A program made the position numbers and the translations under genes. The notes beneath the pieces were generated by a model that was not told where the DNA came from, did no database searches, and saw only the letters and a program-made list of their open reading frames with translations. Below, piece after piece: positions 44,012 through 52,732 of a stretch of 64,000 nucleotides of DNA; position 1 is the stretch's first letter; the number at the start of each line of letters is the position of its first letter. Source of the DNA: Roseivirga thermotolerans (lineage in GTDB: Bacteria; Bacteroidota; Bacteroidia; Cytophagales; Cyclobacteriaceae). The stretch covers positions 186,001 through 250,000 of the forward strand of contig NZ_BNAG01000001.1 of NCBI RefSeq assembly GCF_014653175.1, given 5' to 3'.

Positions 44012-45705
44012 TTAGACCACTCGGTTAGGTGTCCGACAAAAGATTCCACTCCGGTATTGATTAAGTTTAGCAACAAGCCGGGGTATATACCAAAGGCAAT
44101 GATGAGAACCACCAGCGGAACTAATACCATGTATTCGCGAATGGTCAGGTCTTTAAGCGCAGGCAGCCAATTCTTTTCCTTTACCCAAAACTTACCAAGA
44201 AACATCTTCTGGAAGGTCCATAGGTAGTATCCGGCAGCCAAAACCAGTCCCAAAGTAGAAACTATGGCCATCCATGCAGGGATTGCACCGATTACTGCAG
44301 AAGACTTAAAGGCCCCTATAAACACAAACAACTCCGCTATAAACCCACTAAAGCCCGGCAAACCCAGCGAAGCGAAAAAGGCAATTCCTACAAACACGGT
44401 GTAATAAGGCATTTGATGAGCCAAACCTCCGTAATGTTCAATGGTACGGTTATGTGTTCTATCGTAGAGTACCCCGGCAATTAGAAAGAGCATAGAAGAA
44501 ATGAGCCCATGCGAAAACATCTGATAAATGGCTCCGCTAATTCCCTCGCTGGTCATTGCCGCTAAACCTAAAAGCACAAAACCCATATGAGAAACGGAAC
44601 TAAAAGCTATAAGCTTCTTTAAATCCTTTTGGGCCAAAGCATTCATAGCTCCATAAATAATGGAGAACATACCCAGAAAACCAATGAGCCAGGCGTAATG
44701 ATAGGCTGCATCAGGAAACATGGCAAAGGCCGTTCTGATCAGGCCATATCCACCCACCTTTAGGAGTACTCCGGCCAGCACCACCGAAATGGGCGTGGGA
44801 GCTTCCACGTGAGCATCGGGCAACCAGGTATGAAACGGGAAAGAAGGCAACTTAATGGCGAACCCAATAAAGATTGCAAGAAAGGCCATCCAGCGGATAG
44901 GCTCACCAAACAAAGTACTTAACCCACTGCGCTCCAGCAATGAACCCGGAATGTAATTGGCCGGGTTAGCCATATAAAGCATATTGAAAGATTTGACCAA
45001 TTGTCCCTCTTCAATTCGTCCCTCAGCCACCAGAGCCTGAACCTCTTCAATGCTTAGCTCTGTGCCGTTAATGCCCGCCAGCTCGGCCGTTTTCACAGGG
45101 TCATACACTGAGTTGTACAGCCCAATCATTACAATGAGTATTAGGATAGATCCTACAAGGGTATAAATGAAAAACTTAATGGCCGCATATTCTCTTCTGG
45201 GACCACCCCACAACCCCACCAAAAAATACATGGGCAAGAGCATAAACTCAAAAAAGAGATAGAACAAAAAGAAGTCTAAAGCCACAAAGCACCCCAACAC
45301 AGAAGTACTTAGAAGCAAATAAAGCCCAAAATATGCCTTTTGTTTTTCCTTTATCTTCCAGCAGACTATAGCTCCAATAAACAATACAATAGAGGCCAGC
45401 AAAAGCATGGAAATATTCAGGCCGTCTGCCGCCAGCAAATAGTCTACTGAAAAAGTACCGAGCGACCCCAGACTAAGCCTAAACCACTCCACCTTCTCGA
45501 CCAATTGCAGATTGGCTTCTCCCGATATTTGAGGCACAAGCCCCCCATCGAACATATGCACGGCATATAAGGTAAGTAAGAGTGATAAGCCTGTGAAACC
45601 AATAGCCAGCACTTTATACAAATGCTGATAGGCCTTTGGTGTAAGAAGCACTACCAGAGCGCCAACCAGAGGAATAAATACGATATATGATAGTATGTGC
45701 TCCAT
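44008..45705 (-). CDS. nuoM: NADH-quinone oxidoreductase subunit M
   Basis: Antiporter-like proton-pumping subunit, 565 residues. LFYLFFEFMLLPMYFLVGLWGG carries the key glutamate, and KLPSFPFHTWLPDAHVEAPT and FSSVSHMGFVLLGL are diagnostic of NuoM. It overlaps nuoN by four bases and follows nuoL with a three-base gap. Residues about 200-260 include an inserted acidic, soluble loop (NGTELSIEEVQALVAEGRIE), making it longer than the usual 500. Confidence 0.96.
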   Translation of the reverse strand: MEHILSYIVFIPLVGALVVLLTPKAYQHLYKVLAIGFTGLSLLLTLYAVHMFDGGLVPQISGEANLQLVEKVEWFRLSLGSLGTFSVDYLLAADGLNISMLLLASIVLFIGAIVCWKIKEKQKAYFGLYLLLSTSVLGCFVALDFFLFYLFFEFMLLPMYFLVGLWGGPRREYAAIKFFIYTLVGSILILIVMIGLYNSVYDPVKTAELAGINGTELSIEEVQALVAEGRIEEGQLVKSFNMLYMANPANYIPGSLLERSGLSTLFGEPIRWMAFLAIFIGFAIKLPSFPFHTWLPDAHVEAPTPISVVLAGVLLKVGGYGLIRTAFAMFPDAAYHYAWLIGFLGMFSIIYGAMNALAQKDLKKLIAFSSVSHMGFVLLGLAAMTSEGISGAIYQMFSHGLISSMLFLIAGVLYDRTHNRTIEHYGGLAHQMPYYTVFVGIAFFASLGLPGFSGFIAELFVFIGAFKSSAVIGAIPAWMAIVSTLGLVLAAGYYLWTFQKMFLGKFWVKEKNWLPALKDLTIREYMVLVPLVVLIIAFGIYPGLLLNLINTGVESFVGHLTEWSK

Positions 45706-45708
45706 AGG

Positions 45709-47841
45709 CTAAAGTACTAGCAGCAAAATTAAGGTTAACAAAAATATAAAGGTCACGAGTATTTGCGCCTGAATGTTACCCGATTGGATACTTCGGGTTA
45801 ATTGCCCCACTTTTCCAATAGAATGAGCTGTAAGATTAACCAGACCATCGACAAACACACGATCGAACCAGCGGGTAAGGTAGGCTATTACCACTTGTAA
45901 CCTGGCCAACAGATTAACCGCTTCGTCTACAATCCACCTATCGAACCAGGCCACCCCTCTGGCTTTGGCCAAAATACCTTTTAGAATAATCTTCTCGTAG
46001 AGGGCGTTGAGATACCAATGATAGAACGACACTTGCCCAAATACACCCACAGGCTCTCTTTTCTCAATAAATGACTTTTGTAGCTTTCCTCCCGGCCTAT
46101 ACACCCAATAAGCCAACACTAAACCGGCCAAAGCAAGACCAATGGAAACCGCATTGACCAAACCATGTAAAACCTCAAAGGTTTCATGAGGAATATCCAG
46201 CAGGCTTTGTGCAGCATACGCGACCGGAACCACATACATTGGAGTAGGCAAAGCCTGCATAAGCCAGGAATCCTCAGGGTTTAAGGTAAACCCAAATGGA
46301 ATGGAAAGCGATAGCAGGGCAAAAATAACAGCCGGCACAGTAAGCCACCCGTTGCCTTCGTGCAGTTCATTTTCCAACTGATTTCTACCCAGTATACCCG
46401 CCAGCCTAAACTCTCCGAAAAACACCAGAAGTATCATTCTAAAGGTATAGAAAGCGGTAAAAACCACCGTCATAAAGGCCAGTACTTCCGGAATGTAAAA
46501 GCCTCCGCCTTTCTCATCGGCCCACACTGCCAGGTCGAGCAATATGGCGTCTTTAGACAAAAAACCCGAAAAGCCGGGAAGCCCTACCAACGCCAAGGAG
46601 CAAAGCAGGAAGGCAAAAAATGTGACGGGCATTTTTCTACGTAAGCCTCCCATCACACGCATATCCTGGGGGTCAAACTTTTGTCCACCCTTTTCTAGAT
46701 GGTGCAACTGATGAATAATAATACCGGCACTGAGAAATAGGCCAGCCTTAAAAAAAGCGTGAGTGATTAGGTGGAATATACCGGCACTAAAGGCCCCAAC
46801 CCCCATGGCTAACACCATGTATCCCAATTGAGAAATAGTACTATAGGCCAACACCTTCTTTATATCGAACTGAGAAAGAGCGGCTATAGCCGCCATAAAA
46901 GCAGTTACCGCCCCCACAATAGCCACGACTTCCAGAGCTTGGGCATCCAGCAGCACAAAAATTCTGGCCAGCATAAATACTCCGGCTGCTACCATGGTAG
47001 CCGCATGAATCAATGCCGAAACAGGGGTTGGTCCCTCCATGGCATCCGGCAACCAAACTTGTAGAGGAAATTGAGCCGATTTACCCACTGCTCCACAAAA
47101 GAGGGCTATGCCTGCCGCACTCAACCAGCGCCCATCAAGGCTGGCCATTACTTCCTGACCCGCTTTTTTGAACGCTACCACCCAATTGCCATCTTCAATT
47201 TCAGAAATGGCCATTAAACTCTTTACTGCGTCCAAATCCAGGGTCTGAAATTGGGTGTACAGAATCATAAGCCCCGTAATAAAGCCCAGATCGCCAATTC
47301 GGTTTAGGATAAAGGCCTTATTGGCCGCCAGGGATGCCGACTTTTTTTCGAACCAAAACCCAATGAGTAAAAAGGATGAAAGCCCCACCAGCTCCCAAAA
47401 AATGAACATAAAGAGCAGGTTGTGAAAAAGCACTATGCCCATCATGGAAAACGTGAATAACCCCAAATAGGCAAAATACCGCGGTTTAGAGGGGTCTTCC
47501 CTCATGTATTCTATAGAAAACAGGTGCACCAGCAAGGCCACAAAATTGACTATGACAGACATAGCCAAAGCCAACCGGTCTAAAAAGAAGGAATAGGTAA
47601 AATCATTGCCTGCTAAACTAAACCATGAACCCCGAATACTGACCGGCTCATCCCATAGTGACAGGGCAAGAAAACCTGCTACTACAAGGTTTAGCCCAAT
47701 CAGAAAGCTCGAACCATAGGGTGCCTGTTGTTTTAAGAAGGCAGAAATCAGACCTGAAAGCAAAGGCAAAGTCAGCAGAGCCACAACCCATAGGGTGTAT
47801 TCCGACTGTTCTGGTGCTATGAGGTGGTCTAACTCAATCAT
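45709..47841 (-). CDS. nuoL: NADH-quinone oxidoreductase subunit L
   Basis: Largest antiporter-like subunit, with the long lateral helix that braces the membrane arm. 710 residues. FMFIFWELVGLSSFLLIGFW, GKSAQFPLQVWLPDAMEGPTP, AYSTISQLGYMVLAMG and LPGFSGFLSKDAIL are characteristic. The C-terminal 200 residues form the lateral helix and last anchor. It overlaps nuoK by four bases and ends in TAG. Confidence 0.97.
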   Translation of the reverse strand: MIELDHLIAPEQSEYTLWVVALLTLPLLSGLISAFLKQQAPYGSSFLIGLNLVVAGFLALSLWDEPVSIRGSWFSLAGNDFTYSFFLDRLALAMSVIVNFVALLVHLFSIEYMREDPSKPRYFAYLGLFTFSMMGIVLFHNLLFMFIFWELVGLSSFLLIGFWFEKKSASLAANKAFILNRIGDLGFITGLMILYTQFQTLDLDAVKSLMAISEIEDGNWVVAFKKAGQEVMASLDGRWLSAAGIALFCGAVGKSAQFPLQVWLPDAMEGPTPVSALIHAATMVAAGVFMLARIFVLLDAQALEVVAIVGAVTAFMAAIAALSQFDIKKVLAYSTISQLGYMVLAMGVGAFSAGIFHLITHAFFKAGLFLSAGIIIHQLHHLEKGGQKFDPQDMRVMGGLRRKMPVTFFAFLLCSLALVGLPGFSGFLSKDAILLDLAVWADEKGGGFYIPEVLAFMTVVFTAFYTFRMILLVFFGEFRLAGILGRNQLENELHEGNGWLTVPAVIFALLSLSIPFGFTLNPEDSWLMQALPTPMYVVPVAYAAQSLLDIPHETFEVLHGLVNAVSIGLALAGLVLAYWVYRPGGKLQKSFIEKREPVGVFGQVSFYHWYLNALYEKIILKGILAKARGVAWFDRWIVDEAVNLLARLQVVIAYLTRWFDRVFVDGLVNLTAHSIGKVGQLTRSIQSGNIQAQILVTFIFLLTLILLLVL

Positions 47842-48140
47842 CCCTTCATTGATTTTACTCGATCCAGATCGGAGGTCTTGAAGTACTTATACACCTTAAC
47901 CACAATGGCCAAAGCCACGGCAGCCTCTGCAGCGGCCACAGTAATCACAAACAGACTAAATACCTGCCCTTGAAGAGCCTGCGGGTCGAAGCGGCTAAAT
48001 GTAACGAGATTGAGGTTGGCTGCATTAAGCATTAACTCAATACCAATGAGCACCATTATGGTGTTTTTCTTGGTGAGTACCACAAACAATCCTGAGCAGA
48101 ACATAAGCGCTCCCAATACCAGCATTGTGTTAAGCAGCAT
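47838..48140 (-). CDS. nuoK: NADH-quinone oxidoreductase subunit K
   Basis: Small three-helix membrane subunit of complex I, 100 residues from the ATG at 48140. MVLIGIELMLNAANLNLVTF carries one conserved membrane Glu, and the AAAEAAVALAIVVKVYK stretch carries the second. The chosen start overlaps nuoJ by 11 bases; a longer version would add 11 charged residues that are absent from the family. Confidence 0.95.
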   Translation of the reverse strand: MLLNTMLVLGALMFCSGLFVVLTKKNTIMVLIGIELMLNAANLNLVTFSRFDPQALQGQVFSLFVITVAAAEAAVALAIVVKVYKYFKTSDLDRVKSMKG

Positions 48141-48657
48141 CGGCTCCCTCCTTTCTGGCATTTCCTGCCACACGAACCGCCCCTATCAGAGCTAACAAAA
48201 GCAATATTCCAATCACCTCAAAAGCCAATACATAGTCTGTCATCAGGCTCAGCCCAAAAGAAGACAGTTCTACCTGTTGGGTGTGTTCCTGGTCTACCCA
48301 CGGTAGCTGGCTAAAGGAACCCTTATGAATAGTTTGTATCAGTAGGCCCAACAGACCTGAGGCCGTTAAAAAACCAAGCAATAGCTGATACCTGCCCGTT
48401 TGTACCCGCTGGCCTTTGAGCCTTTGGGTAAACATTACACCAAACACCAATAGAATGAGAATACCTCCTACATAAACCAATATTTGCGTAATGGCTATAA
48501 ATTCTGCTCCCAAAAAGACAAACAAACCAGCTACTCCTATAAAAGTGAGTATAAGGGCGAATGCCGCATACAATATATTTTTGGTAATGGCCACAAAAAG
48601 AACCGAGCAACCTGTGAGCGCAGCAAAGAAGTAAAAAAGTATAGTTTCCAACTCCAT
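48130..48657 (-). CDS. nuoJ: NADH-quinone oxidoreductase subunit J
   Basis: Five-helix membrane subunit, 175 residues. YAAFALILTFIGVAGLFVFLGAEF and VYVGGILILLVFGVMF match NuoJ, including the glycine-rich helix that shifts during proton pumping. It starts one base after the nuoI stop and overlaps nuoK by 11 bases. Confidence 0.94.
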   Translation of the reverse strand: MELETILFYFFAALTGCSVLFVAITKNILYAAFALILTFIGVAGLFVFLGAEFIAITQILVYVGGILILLVFGVMFTQRLKGQRVQTGRYQLLLGFLTASGLLGLLIQTIHKGSFSQLPWVDQEHTQQVELSSFGLSLMTDYVLAFEVIGILLLLALIGAVRVAGNARKEGADAA

Positions 48658-48658
48658 A

Positions 48659-49558
48659 TTACTCCTCCTCGTTTTTGTCTCTTTTGGGTTGAACTCTTGG
48701 CTTCAATACCGGCCTTGCCGCTTTTTTAGGAGCCTCATCTTTGGCCTGCTGTTCGTTCTCTTCTCCTGAAGGACGCCTGGGCTGCACCTTTGGTCTAAAT
48801 ACAGGTTTTGGCTTAGCTTTTGACTCTTCAGAACTGCCAGTCTCTTTGGGTTCTTCCGTTTTCTTTTGAGGTATTTGCGGTTTTACTGCCACTTTGGGCT
48901 TAGCCCCCTGCACTCTTGGCTTAAAGGCAGGCTTTGCACCTCCTATTTTCGGCTTGGCCGGAGTTTCCGCTTTGGGCACAGCCTCTTTGCTTAAGGCTTT
49001 AGCCGCCTCCTTTTGTTTATTAAACTCTTCAAGCTCCTTCTTTTTCTGCAGTATCTCCATGGGAGTCATGGTGGCAAATGGCACGTTATGCTCAGCAAAA
49101 TCGAAAGCACTAAAATCATACTCATCGGTCATGGTAAGGCATTCGGTAGGGCACACAGTAGTACACAACCCACAGAAACAGCATTTGGCCATGTCTATAT
49201 TAAACTTAGCCGCATAAATACGTTTTGGGGTACCATCCGATGTTTTGCCGATTTCCTCAACCGATCTGAGAGGTTCAATTTCAATGCAATTAACCGGGCA
49301 TACTTTGGCACACTTATCACAGACTATGCAGTCATCGATCTCGTTGTGCAATTTGTATCTCCCATGATCCGGCACAGGGAGCTTCTCTTTAGGATACTGC
49401 GTGGTGAAAATGGCATTTTGCTTCTCAAAATAGTTCTCGGCCAGAGGAACTATGGCTGTACGCTGGTTACGGGCATCTTTCATATGCCGGGCAGTAACCT
49501 TAAGCCCTTCTTTGAGGGTTTTAGTAGCCGTTTTTATATTTCTCCAATAACCTTTCAT
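48659..49558 (-). CDS. nuoI: NADH-quinone oxidoreductase subunit I with a long repetitive C-terminal tail
   Basis: Peripheral-arm subunit with two 4Fe-4S clusters that pass electrons to NuoB. 299 residues from the ATG at 49558 (ATGA overlap with nuoH). Cluster ligands: C77, C80, C83, C87 (CIVCDKCAKVCP) and C126, C129, C132, C136 (CCFCGLCTTVCP). The normal protein would end near residue 175. Here a Lys/Pro/Glu-rich, low-complexity tail of about 125 residues follows, with three copies of a KPVFRPKVQP-like motif at 209-220, 251-262 and 282-293. It is probably disordered. Confidence 0.95.
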   Translation of the reverse strand: MKGYWRNIKTATKTLKEGLKVTARHMKDARNQRTAIVPLAENYFEKQNAIFTTQYPKEKLPVPDHGRYKLHNEIDDCIVCDKCAKVCPVNCIEIEPLRSVEEIGKTSDGTPKRIYAAKFNIDMAKCCFCGLCTTVCPTECLTMTDEYDFSAFDFAEHNVPFATMTPMEILQKKKELEEFNKQKEAAKALSKEAVPKAETPAKPKIGGAKPAFKPRVQGAKPKVAVKPQIPQKKTEEPKETGSSEESKAKPKPVFRPKVQPRRPSGEENEQQAKDEAPKKAARPVLKPRVQPKRDKNEEE

Positions 49559-50652
49559 AGCATGAGCAGCCTCCAAACTGCACATAACAATACCAAAAGT
49601 ATAGATGCGGGAGTTAAATACTTCCAACTCAGGCTCATGAGCTGATCCAAACGCAATCGCGGGTAAGTCCAGCGTATCCACATTTGAACCGCCACTAAAA
49701 ACAAAGCTTTGGAAATCATCCAAAAAGCTCCCCAAAGATGCCCCGGCCAGGTGCCCGGAATCCCGCTCGTCCACTCGGCAAGTCGTACGCCCCCTATATT
49801 GGGGAAAGGACTATTCCAGCCCCCCAAAAACAGAATGCTCGCCAAAAATGCCACCAGAAGCATCATTCCATATTCGGCCAGCATAATCATAGACCAACGA
49901 AAGCCCGAATACTCTACATGAAAGCCCGCCACCAGTTCCGATTCGGCCTCAGGAATATCGAAAGGAGCCCTGTTACTTTCTGCCAAAGAGGCAATAAAGA
50001 ATATTACAAAGCCAATGAGAAGAAGTGGAGAACGCATAATGTTCCAGGTTAAAACTCCTCCAATATGAGTAGTTTCTATACCCAAAGCTTTTATGCCAAA
50101 CAGGTAGTTGGCCGCCTCGGCCTTTTGATGCCCCCACCAAATGCCCTGCTGGTAAGTAATTTCCTGTAAGTTGAGTGTTTGGGCAATAAGCACCACACAA
50201 ACCACCATGAGTCCAAGGGGTATTTCGTATGAAATTATTTGTGCCACAGAACGCATTGCCCCCCAAAGCGCATACTTACTATTGCTCCCCCAGCCGGCCA
50301 TGAGTATCCCCACAACATCAAGCGACACAATAGCCAACAAATAGAAAATACCAATTTGGGCCGAAGAGCCTGAAAAACCGGAGGTAAGTGGCAGAACTGC
50401 GAATCCGGCAAATACTGCGGTGAAAATAATGACTGGAGCCGGCTTAAACAGTTTTCTGTCGGCCTTTAGAGGCACAATATCTTCTTTTTGAATAAGCTTT
50501 AGTAAGTCGGCCACTGTTTGAAGCAGGCCATAGTAGCCTGTTTCCATTGGCCCATACCGATCTTGAATAAAAGCAGATATCTTGCGTTCAGCATAGACGG
50601 CAAATACGGTATAAACCAGTAAAAAATTAAGGAAGAATAGAAATGCGTACAC
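49555..50652 (-). CDS. nuoH: NADH-quinone oxidoreductase subunit H
   Basis: Membrane subunit at the junction of the two arms, helping to form the quinone chamber. 365 residues. AERKISAFIQDRYGPMETG at about 21-40, DLLKLIQKEDIVP, SNSKYALWGAMRSVAQIISYE and ESNRAPFDIPEAESELVAG are signature stretches. The only possible start is GTG at 50652, because TAA lies seven codons upstream. It heads the nuoHIJKLMN block; nuoG would normally precede it but murI does instead. Confidence 0.96.
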   Translation of the reverse strand: MYAFLFFLNFLLVYTVFAVYAERKISAFIQDRYGPMETGYYGLLQTVADLLKLIQKEDIVPLKADRKLFKPAPVIIFTAVFAGFAVLPLTSGFSGSSAQIGIFYLLAIVSLDVVGILMAGWGSNSKYALWGAMRSVAQIISYEIPLGLMVVCVVLIAQTLNLQEITYQQGIWWGHQKAEAANYLFGIKALGIETTHIGGVLTWNIMRSPLLLIGFVIFFIASLAESNRAPFDIPEAESELVAGFHVEYSGFRWSMIMLAEYGMMLLVAFLASILFLGGWNSPFPNIGGVRLAEWTSGIPGTWPGHLWGAFWMISKALFLVAVQMWIRWTYPRLRLDQLMSLSWKYLTPASILLVLLCAVWRLLML

Positions 50653-50845
50653 GCTGAACGAAGTCCTTGGTTAATGCAAATTAAACACTTAATTCTTAGA
50701 TCGGATAATCAATAGCCTACCATTTTAATAGACTACTAACACCTGCTTGTAAAATTAGTTCATGGAATCTGTAAAGAACACTTTATAATCGCTTTTTTGA
50801 GCTTATAAAAGTCCTCCTTACCCAAGCCTATTCAAGGGTTACAAC

Positions 50846-51646
50846 TTACTCCCAAAGGATATGTTTTTCCAGAGGCACCTTTCTGCCAAAGAACAGTTCG
50901 GCCGCTTTTTCAAAAGAGGGGGTAATGTCTGACACCAGAAACTCATGCTCTCCCTGCCGCTGAGCAGAAGCCAGCCCATGCTCGGCCAGGTAGTGAGCCA
51001 GGGCTTTAGCCACAATCATAGAAGAATCAATTACCTCTATACGCCCTTCATAAAACTTATCGATCTGACCTTTAATAAGTGGGTAGTGTGTACACCCTAA
51101 AATCAGCGTATCAATATTTTCCAGAAGCGGGTCGGCCAAATACTGCTCAATGATGGCCTCAGAAATATTATTGTTATGAAACCCTTCTTCAATCATAGGC
51201 ACGAGCAGAGGAGTTGGCAAAGCGCAAAACTGTATGGAAGGATCTTTAACCTTTAGTTGATACTCATATACACCTGACCCCACTGTTTGCTTAGTGCCAA
51301 TGAGCCCTACTTTTCGACCGGCATATTTGTGGGCCACATAGGCTACCACCGGATCAATCACATTGAGCACCTTGGCTTTGGATCCCACATACGCCTTCAC
51401 CAGCTCATAAGCTGCTGCCGAAGCTGAATTGCAGGCTATAAGTATGAGCTTGCAGTGTTTTTGCAAAAGCACATCGCAAATTTTTACGGAATAGGCCTGA
51501 ATGGTAGCGGCCGACTTATCGCCATAGGGCAAATGAGCGGAGTCTCCGAAATAAACCATGCGTTCGTTGGGGAGGTGCCTATACACGGCATTGGCCACGG
51601 TAAGGCCTCCTAGTCCGCTATCAAATATTCCGATGGGTCGATTCAT
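50846..51646 (-). CDS. murI: glutamate racemase
   Basis: Cofactor-free racemase that makes D-glutamate for peptidoglycan. 266 residues from the ATG at 51646; ten more residues are possible upstream but do not fit the family. GIFDSGLGGLTV starts the protein, and the two catalytic cysteines are in LIACNSASAAA and LGCTHYPLI. Reading in the same direction as nuo, it lies between tRNA-Lys and nuoH, where nuoEFG would be expected. The 193 bases between murI and nuoH show no feature. Confidence 0.96.
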   Translation of the reverse strand: MNRPIGIFDSGLGGLTVANAVYRHLPNERMVYFGDSAHLPYGDKSAATIQAYSVKICDVLLQKHCKLILIACNSASAAAYELVKAYVGSKAKVLNVIDPVVAYVAHKYAGRKVGLIGTKQTVGSGVYEYQLKVKDPSIQFCALPTPLLVPMIEEGFHNNNISEAIIEQYLADPLLENIDTLILGCTHYPLIKGQIDKFYEGRIEVIDSSMIVAKALAHYLAEHGLASAQRQGEHEFLVSDITPSFEKAAELFFGRKVPLEKHILWE

Positions 51647-51807
51647 TCTTGCTAAACTTGAAAAGTAGGTACTCAAAGAAAGCGTTAAATATTGTAAACG
51701 GTAAAACTAAAGCTAAAATGCTTTCTAACTTCGTGAACCATGAGACCCAGTTTCAAAAGGTGGGTAAAAATGAAAACCAAGGCAATAAAATCAACGCTTT
51801 TGAACAT

Positions 51808-51837
51808 AAAAAAAGCCTCAGAAAATCTGAGGCTTTT
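51808..51837 (-). terminator. Rho-independent terminator of tRNA-Lys
   Basis: AAAAGCCTCAGA and TCTGAGGCTTTT form a perfect 12-base stem with a 3-base loop, starting 6 bases past the tRNA 3' end. On the minus strand a run of seven T follows. Confidence 0.9.
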
Positions 51838-51842
51838 GAGGG

Positions 51843-51915
51843 TGATCTGGCTGGGGCTCGAACCCAGGACCCTCTCCTTAAAAGGGAGATGCTCTACCAA
51901 CTGAGCTACCAGATC
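51843..51915 (-). tRNA. tRNA-Lys (anticodon UUU)
   Basis: A 73-base cloverleaf on the minus strand. Acceptor stem GATCTGG/CCAGATC with discriminator A, D-arm TAGCTCAGTTGGTAGAGC, anticodon stem TCTCC/GGAGA with loop CTTTTAA (anticodon TTT), and T-arm CTGGGTTCGAGCCCCAG. CCA is not encoded. It has its own promoter and terminator, so it is an independent single-tRNA unit. Confidence 0.97.
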
Positions 51916-51932
51916 AAGAAGTTTTTCATTGG

Positions 51933-51995
51933 GCAATTAAGGTCGTTTTCCTTAATTGCGGTTGCAAAGGTAAGACCTTAAAAACAAAATGCAAA
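51933..51995 (-). promoter_or_regulatory. tRNA-Lys promoter with an inverted repeat at the transcript start
   Basis: On the minus strand TTTG (51995-51992), 19 bases, then TACCTTTG (51972-51965) is a full phylum-type promoter. Just beyond it, GCAATTAAGG-N7-CCTTAATTGC (51933-51959) is a perfect 10-base dyad that would form a hairpin in the pre-tRNA leader or serve as an operator. The -33 element overlaps the first codons of the divergent gene at 51989. Confidence 0.75.
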
Positions 51996-52726
51996 AGAGA
52001 GGATTCAATTTTCTGAATTTAATATTTCTAGCTTTATTTTTAGCTCCACAACTATCTAATAGTCAAGACTTTAAAAAAGAGCTAGAGAAGGCAGATTCAT
52101 TATTCAGCGTAAGAAAGTACACACAATCGCTAAGTATTTACGAGAAAATCTATCAAGAGCAAAATGAAGCATCGCCTGCCATGTTGCTCAAAATGGCCTA
52201 TAGCAATGAAGCCATGGGCAACATTGCCAAAGCCCTGCTTTACCTGCACGACTATTTGCGGATTACCGGAGACGAAGAAGTGCTGGACAAGATGAAACAA
52301 CTGGCCAGTGTTAACGGACTGGAAGGCTACAACATGAGCCAGTTTGAAAAAGCCAAAAAAGCAGTCGAAGATTATAAACTAGAGGTGCTGGGTGTACTCT
52401 TTGCCCTGGCGGTGTTGATCGTTGCCATGATCTATAGAAAAATCCAAAAGCACGGAGCGAAATCGCCCAGCCTGGCAGCCAGTTTGCTAATTGTTCTGGC
52501 CCTTATTTTTTATGTGGTGAATCTTAACCAAGCCAAAACCAGAGGGCTGGTAATGCAAAATAAAGCCTATCTCATGACCGGCCCTTCAGCTGCAGCCGAG
52601 TTGGTGGAAATCATCGATCAGGGGCACAAGGTAGAAATCATTGGCAAGAAAGACATCTGGTACGAAATTAAATGGAGAGGACAACGGGCCTACATTAGAG
52701 AAAACAACCTTAAAAAGTTGCTTTAA
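51989..52726 (+). CDS. TPR and SH3-like domain membrane protein (BatE-like)
   Basis: 245 residues. Signal-like N-terminus (FLNLIFLALFLAPQLSNSQ), a TPR-type helical domain (ADSLFSVRKYTQSLSIYEKI, AYSNEAMGNIAKALLYLHDY), two membrane helices (VLGVLFALAVLIVAMIY and SLLIVLALIFYVVNL, about 130-180) and a C-terminal bacterial SH3 domain (GHKVEIIGKKDIWYEIKWRG). The order resembles BatE of Bacteroidota aerotolerance loci, but no batABCD genes are here. Its stop is 6 bases from the stop of convergent nuoD. Confidence 0.78.
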   Translation: MQKRGFNFLNLIFLALFLAPQLSNSQDFKKELEKADSLFSVRKYTQSLSIYEKIYQEQNEASPAMLLKMAYSNEAMGNIAKALLYLHDYLRITGDEEVLDKMKQLASVNGLEGYNMSQFEKAKKAVEDYKLEVLGVLFALAVLIVAMIYRKIQKHGAKSPSLAASLLIVLALIFYVVNLNQAKTRGLVMQNKAYLMTGPSAAAELVEIIDQGHKVEIIGKKDIWYEIKWRGQRAYIRENNLKKLL

Positions 52727-52732
52727 CTGAAG

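Noticed and set aside
49559-49774. 72-residue N-terminal extension of NuoI
   Set aside because: It lies wholly within nuoH on the same strand; the ATG overlapping the nuoH stop gives the standard NuoI start.
51685-51981. Protein-coding frames across the tRNA-Lys region
   Set aside because: Both strands read through the tRNA and its terminator hairpin; no coding character.
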